Shown here piece by piece: positions 1 to 3,835 of a stretch of 5,121 bases of DNA. Source of the DNA: Bacteroidales bacterium (GTDB taxonomy: Bacteria > Bacteroidota > Bacteroidia > Bacteroidales > JALTDM01). The notes under the pieces were generated by a model. The model worked only from the letters and a program-made list of their open reading frames with translations. It did not search any database and was not told the origin of the DNA. The position numbers were made by a program, and so were the translations under genes. The DNA is taken from positions 1-5,121 of the forward strand of contig JALTEO010000419.1 in assembly GCA_027073875.1 (NCBI GenBank), in the 5' to 3' direction. The stretch's first letter is position 1. Every line of letters begins with the position of its first letter.

Positions 1-37
1 GTGTAGCAAAAGCAGATAGTGTTTCGTTATCTTGCAT
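1..37 (-). CDS. 5' end of an unidentified gene (partial)
   Basis: A minus-strand ATG at 37-35 opens a frame that stays open to the window edge and reads MQDNETLSAFAT. Only 12 codons are visible, far too few to name a family. Support for a real start comes from its surroundings: the 50 bases upstream are AT-rich, as expected for a Bacteroidota leader, and a TATTTTTG box lies about 30 bases upstream, a spacing similar to that seen before metK at the other end of the window. The gene would be divergent from the small gene at 304. It could still be a chance open stretch. Confidence 0.45.
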   Translation of the reverse strand, partial: MQDNETLSAFAT

Positions 38-67
38 TTTATAATTTGATTTTAAACTTTAAAAAAG

Positions 68-101
68 CAAAAATATATCATTATTATATTGAGATATCAA
101 A
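68..101 (-). promoter_or_regulatory. Candidate Bacteroidota-type promoter for the partial left-edge gene
   Basis: Read on the minus strand, TATTTTTG at 75-68 matches the -7 consensus TAnnTTTG exactly. A TTTG at 101-98 lies 22 bases upstream and could serve as the -33 element; spacers of roughly 17-23 bases are tolerated for this promoter class. Transcription would start near position 61-64, giving a leader of about 25 bases before the ATG at 37. The region is very AT-rich, so a chance match is possible. Confidence 0.4.
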
Positions 102-161
102 AACCTTTGTGAATTACTAACATTGTTTTGCACAAACCAACCAACCACGATAAATAACTAT

Positions 162-227
162 AAATAAGAGATTTAAACAATCAGTTTCGCACACAAAATG
201 ATATGCTTTATAACATATCTCTTATTT
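162..227. repeat. 11-bp perfect inverted repeat
   Basis: AAATAAGAGAT at 162-172 is the exact reverse complement of ATCTCTTATTT at 217-227, separated by 44 bases. It lies in the spacer between the left-edge gene and the small gene at 304. It could be a hairpin in RNA or a pair of protein-binding half-sites. The arms are AT-rich and the loop is long, so neither role is strongly supported. I see nothing else that can be named between positions 102 and 303. Confidence 0.3.
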
Positions 228-303
228 CTATTCAACAAAAATAAACCAGTGGATTTTGCGTTTAAAATTACGATGAAATCATTAACTAATAAATATTTTG
301 CTT

Positions 304-477
304 ATGCCCGAAATATCTACATTATTTTTTATTTACGGAATCGAAGATTTTCAAACCGAAGAAATCCGGCGTTTGGAAACTGAATTCTCGAAAGAACTGC
401 AATGGCTCGACAGGTTTATGGAAGATCCAAGTAACGAAGTTATAAAAAAGTTACTTCAAAAAGTAAAAGAGAGTTAA
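304..477 (+). CDS. Small hypothetical protein (57 aa)
   Basis: An ATG at 304 opens a 57-codon frame ending with TAA at 475-477. The product begins MPEISTLFFIYGIEDF and ends VIKKLLQKVKES. It is strongly charged: the middle (about residues 15-40) is rich in Glu, Lys and Arg and looks helical, and a DPSNEVIKKLL stretch near the C terminus looks like a final amphipathic helix. There is no signal peptide or clear membrane segment. The frame is closed upstream by TAA at 283-285, so the protein cannot extend far in the N-terminal direction. Composition and codon choice (many GAA, AAA and ATA/ATC codons) look more like a real protein than the overlapping frame at 198-383, which is rich in Phe, Ile and Asn. 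I do not recognise the family. It could be an intact small gene or the surviving C-terminal part of a longer one. Confidence 0.45.
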   Translation: MPEISTLFFIYGIEDFQTEEIRRLETEFSKELQWLDRFMEDPSNEVIKKLLQKVKES

Positions 478-480
478 TAC

Positions 481-513
481 TAAACCGGTTTATACTAATT
501 CTTGATAAGTTTG
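481..513 (+). promoter_or_regulatory. Candidate promoter with palindromic operator
   Basis: TAAGTTTG at 506-513 matches the Bacteroidota -7 consensus TAnnTTTG exactly and is followed by CAAAAAC, a plausible start region near 517-520. Just upstream, TAAACCGGTTTA at 481-492 is a 12-bp perfect palindrome occupying the position where the -33 element would be, flanked by a direct repeat ATACTAA (477-483 and 492-498). No good TTTG is seen at -33, so the promoter may need an activator or be controlled at the palindrome. The nearest large gene downstream is the DUF2851 gene, which would have a leader of about 285 bases. The palindrome also directly follows the stop of the small gene at 304-477. Confidence 0.35.
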
Positions 514-803
514 CAAAAACAAAGATGGTTTTAGTGATGGCGTGGCTTTGAGCTACCTCCTCACTTGTGAAAGTTTGTGTATGGTATCCGGACAGTAATG
601 CAAAACATTCAATAAGCCATACGATACAATCATACGGGAACGGCGAACCATGTAACAGGAAAAGCACACAGTTTTTCTTAATGATTGAAATAAAAAAAAT
701 AAAAATTGAAATGAGGTGCCGAAGGCGAAGGGGTTATTTTACTTATTAACCTAAGTTCGATATAATAAATGAATCACAGAAGACAAACTAAAAAAATAAA
801 TAG
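514..803. other. Gene-free stretch with a higher-G+C block, upstream of DUF2851 gene
   Basis: No convincing gene is seen here. Positions 541-660 are about 42-47% G+C, above the AT-rich flanks. Small features inside are a TCACTTGTGA palindrome (561-570), a possible GTATGG/CCATAC stem (579-584 with 617-622), and TGCCGAAGGC at 717-726, which is the exact reverse complement of a 10-mer in the repeat at 3357-3366. Both strands carry open stretches of 60-75 codons, but these have no recognisable protein features. The block may be a decayed insertion or dispersed repeat, or a long leader of the DUF2851 transcript. Confidence 0.4.
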
Positions 804-2081
804 ATGAAAGAAGATTTTCTACAATACCTTTGGCACTATCAACTTTTCAACAAAGAAAATCTAAAAACCATTGATGGTAAAAAAATTAACATATTGAATC
901 AAGGAACTCACAACCTAAATGCAGGACCGGACTTTTTCAATGCCAAAATCAAAATCGGAAACACTATTTGGGCAGGCAATGTTGAGATTCATCTAAAATC
1001 TTCCGATTGGTTCAAACATCATCATCAAACGGATGACAGCTATAACTCTGTAATTTTGCATGTGGTTGCCGAATACGATGCTACCGTAAAATTGAAAAAC
1101 GGCGAACCGCTTCCTACCATGATTTTACCGGTAAACGAAAAGTTAATTTCAAACTTTAATAAGTTGACAAATAATACCATTTTCCCTGCTTGTGCTTCCT
1201 ACCTGAATTTTGTTCCTGAATTTACTCAAAAACATCAGATTAATCGCACGACCATAGAGCGATTAGAACGAAAGACCGATGATATTCTATCTCTTGCCAA
1301 TGAAACAAAATACGATTGGTCATCAGTACTTTATAGACTACTCGGAAAATATTTTGGTATCAAAACCAATAGTGAGCCGTTTGAAATGCTAACAAGGGAA
1401 TTACCATTATCCTATTTAGCAAAGCATAAAAATAACCTTTTGCAAATAGAAGCAATGTTATTTGGGACAGCAGGATTTTTAGACGATCAAAAAGAAAATA
1501 CAGATAACTATTATGATGCTTTAAAAAAAGAATGGCAGTTTTTATCATCAAAATTCGGATTAAATCCTTTGGATGCTTTTATCTGGAAGTTCTCAAAAAT
1601 GCGACCTGCCAATTTCCCAACAGTAAGAATTGCCCAGTTTGCCGCTGTCATTTACAATTCATCACAATTATTTTCCAAGATATTGGAAACAAACGAAATA
1701 TATAAAGTGAAAACATTTTTCTCCGTAAAGCCATCAGCATATTGGGATACTCATTACCAATTTGTAACACCATCATCAATTAAACGACAAAAAATCCCCG
1801 GAGAACAATTTATTAACACACTACTTATTAATGTCATTATCCCTATCCTATTTGCCTACGGGCAATATACAGGCAACGAAGATATGAAAAACAAAGCAAT
1901 CATTTGGTTAGAAGAATTACCGGCAGAGGACAATAAAATAATAAAAAAATATAAAGCCGTAGGTTTTAAGGTAGAAACAGCTTTTATTTCGCAAGGATTA
2001 TTAACTTTGCATGAAAATTACTGCAAAAAACTCAATTGCTTAAATTGCTTAATCGGTCACCAAATTATTAAACAATATTAA
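804..2081 (+). CDS. DUF2851 family protein
   Basis: A 425-residue protein of the DUF2851 family, which has no established function; its length is normal for the family. Visible family blocks: an N-terminal EDFLQYLWHYQLF (3-15); a conserved core with GPDF (41-44), NVEIHLKSSDW (60-69 region), HHH (72-74), D78, Y80 and VILHVV (83-88); EAMLFGTAGFL (216-226); RPANFPTVRIAQFA (267-280); and a C-terminal C-X4-C-X2-C motif (Cys407, Cys412, Cys415) that could bind metal. There is no signal peptide, so it is probably cytoplasmic. The start is fixed by an in-frame TAG immediately before the ATG (801-803); there is no Shine-Dalgarno sequence, as is usual in the phylum. Its TAA overlaps the ATG of the channel gene by one base, so the two genes are probably co-transcribed and coupled. 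The spacing of acidic, His and Lys residues in the core is reminiscent of metal-dependent nucleases, which is inference only. Family assignment rests on recall of these motifs. Confidence 0.88.
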   Translation: MKEDFLQYLWHYQLFNKENLKTIDGKKINILNQGTHNLNAGPDFFNAKIKIGNTIWAGNVEIHLKSSDWFKHHHQTDDSYNSVILHVVAEYDATVKLKNGEPLPTMILPVNEKLISNFNKLTNNTIFPACASYLNFVPEFTQKHQINRTTIERLERKTDDILSLANETKYDWSSVLYRLLGKYFGIKTNSEPFEMLTRELPLSYLAKHKNNLLQIEAMLFGTAGFLDDQKENTDNYYDALKKEWQFLSSKFGLNPLDAFIWKFSKMRPANFPTVRIAQFAAVIYNSSQLFSKILETNEIYKVKTFFSVKPSAYWDTHYQFVTPSSIKRQKIPGEQFINTLLINVIIPILFAYGQYTGNEDMKNKAIIWLEELPAEDNKIIKKYKAVGFKVETAFISQGLLTLHENYCKKLNCLNCLIGHQIIKQY

Positions 2082-3103
2082 TGAAAGCAACTAACCTGCA
2101 TAAACGACATTTAACAACTTCCTTATTGTTGTTGTTTATTATTGTTTTTATTGGTGTTGCCGGTTTTTACACCATAGAAAATTACAGCTTGTTGGACGCC
2201 CTATATATGACTGTTATCACAGTGGCAACAGTTGGATTTCAGGAAGTTCATAAGCTAAGTGACGGCGGAAAAGTTTTTACTATTTTTCTAATTGTTTCCA
2301 GTTTCGGAATCTTTGCCTATTCACTTTCCAATATCGCAATTTATGCGGTTGAAGGTATTTTTGCTCATTATTTTCGTGAAAATAAAATCAAAAGAATGAT
2401 ACAAAAATTAGAAAATCATGTCATTATCTGCGGCTTTGGCAGAAATGGAAAAGAAGCTGCTTTTACACTATCAAATGCAAAAAAGAAATTTGTTGTAATT
2501 GAAAAAAAGGAAGAAGAGATACACAATCTAGAAGAAAATTTCGGCTATCCTTTTATTAATGGCGATGCTACTATTGAAGATGTGTTGATAAAAGCCGGCA
2601 TTGAAAAGGCAAAAGCAATAATTACCACCTTGCCCATTGATGCCGATAATTTATTTGTTTCACTTTCCGCACGGGAATTTAATAAGGATATAAACATTAT
2701 TAGTCGTGCTTCCGATGAACATAATGATGTGAAATTAATTCGTGCCGGTGCCGATAAAGTTATTATGCCCGATAAAATCGGCGGTCAACGAATGGCTAAA
2801 CTAGTAATTGAACCTGATACTATTGAGTTCTTGGAAAACATCATATTACAATCTGATAAAAATATTAATCTGGCAGAAATATCCTGTGACATTCTTAACA
2901 AATGCAACTTGGATAAAACTATCGCAGAACTGGATATTAGAAACAATATCGGGATAAACATTGTCGGGATAAAAAATTCTGAAGGAAAATATATTGTAAA
3001 TCCTACACCCGACTATCATTTAGATAACCAAGATAAATTATTTGTTCTCGGTACGACCGAACAAATTGATAAGTTTAAACACTACTTGGAAAGCTTAAAA
3101 TAA
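2081..3103 (+). CDS. Two-TM potassium channel protein with RCK (TrkA-N/TrkA-C) domain
   Basis: A 340-residue inner-membrane protein of the MthK-like ligand-gated potassium channel group. In order: a short basic N terminus; TM1 at about 11-30; a pore helix at about 36-48; the filter T50-V51-G52-F53-Q54-E55; TM2 at about 64-90; a charged linker; a Rossmann-type TrkA-N domain from about 112, with the dinucleotide motif GFGRNG (118-123), an acidic residue at the end of strand 2 (Glu141) and NGDAT (160-164); and a TrkA-C domain at about 265-337. Such proteins assemble as tetramers whose cytoplasmic RCK domains form a gating ring that responds to nucleotides or ions. The filter differs from canonical TVGYGD: Phe replaces Tyr, Gln the second Gly and Glu the Asp, so potassium selectivity should not be assumed. 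ATG at 2081 overlaps the upstream TAA (TAATG), implying translational coupling with the DUF2851 gene. No convincing rho-independent terminator follows. The fold is clear; the ligand and exact ion are not. Confidence 0.92.
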   Translation: MKATNLHKRHLTTSLLLLFIIVFIGVAGFYTIENYSLLDALYMTVITVATVGFQEVHKLSDGGKVFTIFLIVSSFGIFAYSLSNIAIYAVEGIFAHYFRENKIKRMIQKLENHVIICGFGRNGKEAAFTLSNAKKKFVVIEKKEEEIHNLEENFGYPFINGDATIEDVLIKAGIEKAKAIITTLPIDADNLFVSLSAREFNKDINIISRASDEHNDVKLIRAGADKVIMPDKIGGQRMAKLVIEPDTIEFLENIILQSDKNINLAEISCDILNKCNLDKTIAELDIRNNIGINIVGIKNSEGKYIVNPTPDYHLDNQDKLFVLGTTEQIDKFKHYLESLK

Positions 3104-3164
3104 AAAAAATTCCTGTCACTTCACTATGAGTCGACACAGTCGGTAATAGTCTCATCAATAACAC

Positions 3165-3200
3165 AGATTGCCACGCTCACTGCGTTCGCTCGCAATGACG
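3165..3200. repeat. Dispersed GTCATTGCGAG-type palindromic repeat
   Basis: On the minus strand this begins CGTCATTGCGAGCGAACGC and continues through AGTGAGCGTGGCAATCT. It is a form of the short intergenic repeat with a GTCATTGCGAG core found in many copies in diverse bacterial genomes. The ends pair as ATTGC (3167-3171) with GCAAT (3192-3196). It is much richer in G+C than its surroundings. Recognition is from recall of the family; copy number in this genome cannot be judged from one window. Confidence 0.65.
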
Positions 3201-3321
3201 CTCTCCTTTTCGGGAGGATTCCCCGCTTTCCCTTTCTTCAAGTCCTTTGCAAAACTAATACCAAATACAAATAGCAAATAGTCCAATTATTTATTAGGAT
3301 AAAACTTCGAAATTTATTATT

Positions 3322-3366
3322 CTCCCAAAGCTCCAAAGGAGTCCCTTTGGGAGGATGCCTTCGGCA
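3322..3366. repeat. Double-hairpin element (CTCCCAAAG stem plus TGCC-TTC-GGCA)
   Basis: CTCCCAAAG (3322-3330) pairs perfectly with CTTTGGGAG (3345-3353). Inside that stem CTCC (3331-3334) pairs with GGAG (3338-3341) across an AAA loop. Directly after it TGCC (3356-3359) pairs with GGCA (3363-3366) across a TTC loop. The GCCTTCGGCA decamer (3357-3366) recurs in inverted orientation at 717-726, which suggests a dispersed intergenic repeat. It is followed by a tandem CGATATT pair (3373-3386). It might also act as a transcription terminator for the channel gene, but no T-run follows. Confidence 0.5.
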
Positions 3367-3372
3367 GTTAAT

Positions 3373-3386
3373 CGATATTCGATATT
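3373..3386. repeat. Two tandem copies of CGATATT
   Basis: CGATATT occurs twice without a spacer at 3373-3379 and 3380-3386. Only two copies are present, so this is a small feature. It may be part of the same dispersed repeat as the hairpins just upstream. Confidence 0.35.
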
Positions 3387-3425
3387 ATTTGCCTAAATAA
3401 CAAATAACGAACACTGAACGCCGAT

Positions 3426-3599
3426 TTAACCCAAAAAATTCACAGAATTTTTTACGATTAAGTAATACCAACAAATTTGGTGGTTTTGTAAAACCCCAAA
3501 TTTGGGTATTTCTAAATCGGGATTCCCTTCATTCCCAACCCTTTATCTATCGCATATTCATACAATTCACAAAGCTCTTGTATGAATAATTCGGGTTAA
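3426..3599. mobile_element. MITE-like 174-bp segment with terminal inverted repeats
   Basis: The left end TTAACCCAAAAAATTCACA (3426-3444) and the reverse complement of the right end, TTAACCCGAATTATTCATA (3581-3599), agree at 15 of 19 positions, the outermost seven being identical. GAT flanks both sides (3423-3425 and 3600-3602) and could be a 3-bp target duplication, although a chance match is about one in 64. The interior holds three hairpins: a perfect 9-bp stem (3433-3441 with 3445-3453), a long stem spanning 3464-3510, and an 11-bp stem (3555-3565 with 3578-3588). There is no transposase. The layout fits a miniature inverted-repeat element or a decayed insertion-sequence remnant. It could instead be an unrelated structured spacer. 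Confidence 0.4.
3464..3510. repeat. Long imperfect palindrome inside the MITE-like segment
   Basis: AATACC (3464-3469) pairs with GGTATT (3505-3510), and CAAATTTGG (3472-3480) plus GGTTT (3482-3486) pair with AAACCCCAAATTTG (3491-3504). The loop is TGTA, and only AA (3470-3471) and T3481 are unpaired in the stem. That gives about 20 base pairs in 47 nucleotides, which is far more than expected by chance even at this base composition. Confidence 0.6.
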
Positions 3600-3676
3600 G
3601 ATTTTACTCCATTTTTTTGCGAAAAAGGAAAACAATTTTGGACTAAAATAAAAATGCTAATGGTATAAAAAAAGAC

Positions 3677-3696
3677 CGTCATCTGAACTTGTTTCT
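3677..3696. repeat. Degenerate half-copy of the adjacent palindrome
   Basis: CGTCATCTGAACTTGTTTCT here closely resembles the left outer part of the 60-bp palindrome (CGTCACCCTGAACTTGTTTC, beginning at 3705), sharing CGTCA and the 11-mer GAACTTGTTTC. It lacks the returning arm, so it looks like a truncated copy of the same repeat family lying in tandem. Confidence 0.5.
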
Positions 3697-3704
3697 CCTG
3701 TGCT

Positions 3705-3764
3705 CGTCACCCTGAACTTGTTTCAGGGTCTCAAAAGAGATTCCGAAACAAGTTCGGAATGACG
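3705..3764. repeat. 60-bp nested palindrome, REP-like dispersed repeat
   Basis: Two 28-base arms (3705-3732 and 3737-3764) flank an AAAA centre. The left arm and the reverse complement of the right arm share CGTCA, GAACTTGTTTC and TCTC, and differ in two 4-base blocks (CCCT/AGGG against TTCC/GGAA). Each pair of blocks is complementary within its own arm, giving two local hairpins: ACCCTGAA (3709-3716) with TTCAGGGT (3722-3729), and ATTCCGAA (3740-3747) with TTCGGAAT (3753-3760). The CCTGAACTTGTTTCAGG core is a widespread dispersed bacterial repeat. Translated on the minus strand it gives the spurious peptide FRTCFGISFETLKQVQGD often seen in annotations. Confidence 0.7.
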
Positions 3765-3811
3765 AAAGGGCAAGCAAATTCGGGACAAGCTGATTTAGAA
3801 ACTTAATCATA

Positions 3812-3830
3812 GAAAATTTCATGAATTTTC
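3812..3830 (-). terminator. metK: Weak candidate terminator hairpin after metK
   Basis: GAAAATT (3812-3818) and AATTTTC (3824-3830) form a perfect 7-bp stem with a 5-base loop, starting 5 bases after the metK stop on the minus strand. The stem is AT-rich and no long U-run follows, so it is a poor match to a rho-independent terminator. The stronger hairpins at 3705-3764 could serve instead. Confidence 0.25.
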
Positions 3831-3835
3831 CATTT

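Larger units (their letters stand above)
3104..3835. other. Convergent gene-free interval filled with palindromic repeats
   Basis: The 732 bases between the 3' ends of the channel gene and metK hold no credible gene. In order they contain a GTCATTGCGAG-type repeat (3165-3200), a small CTCC/GGAG hairpin (3203-3216), a double hairpin (3322-3366), a tandem CGATATT pair (3373-3386), a MITE-like segment (3426-3599), a degenerate half-repeat (3677-3696), a 60-bp nested palindrome (3705-3764) and a hairpin after metK (3812-3830). Positions 3217-3321 and 3600-3676 show nothing I can name. With both flanking genes ending here, insertions would not disturb promoters, which may explain the accumulation. 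Confidence 0.7.

Noticed and set aside
198..383. 61-codon plus-strand open frame
   Set aside because: Its composition is dominated by Phe, Ile, Asn and Tyr as expected of AT-rich spacer DNA, and it overlaps the more protein-like 304-477 frame.
525..551. Eight-codon frame MVLVMAWL just after the TAAGTTTG box, a possible leader peptide
   Set aside because: Too short, with no attenuator structure or run of regulatory codons following it.
440..667. 75-codon minus-strand open frame
   Set aside because: No recognisable motif, overlaps the 3' end of the small gene and the promoter-like site, and has no clear start signals. The underlying block may be a repeat or a leader.
567..749. 60-codon plus-strand open frame
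   Set aside because: It ends in low-complexity Lys/Ile and Arg runs and crosses the boundary between the higher-G+C block and AT-rich DNA.
1360..1551. Minus-strand open frame within the DUF2851 gene
   Set aside because: Antisense shadow of a well-supported gene.
3512..3595. Minus-strand 27-codon peptide PELFIQELCELYEYAIDKGL... inside the MITE-like segment
   Set aside because: It looks protein-like and might be the remnant of a transposase end, but it has no start codon, is bounded by TAA and TAG, and most of its coding DNA also forms the right-hand hairpin.
3104..3835. CRISPR array, tRNA or other RNA gene in the large spacer
   Set aside because: The repeats are palindromic and of different types, without regular spacing. 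No cloverleaf or conserved RNA gene sequence is seen.
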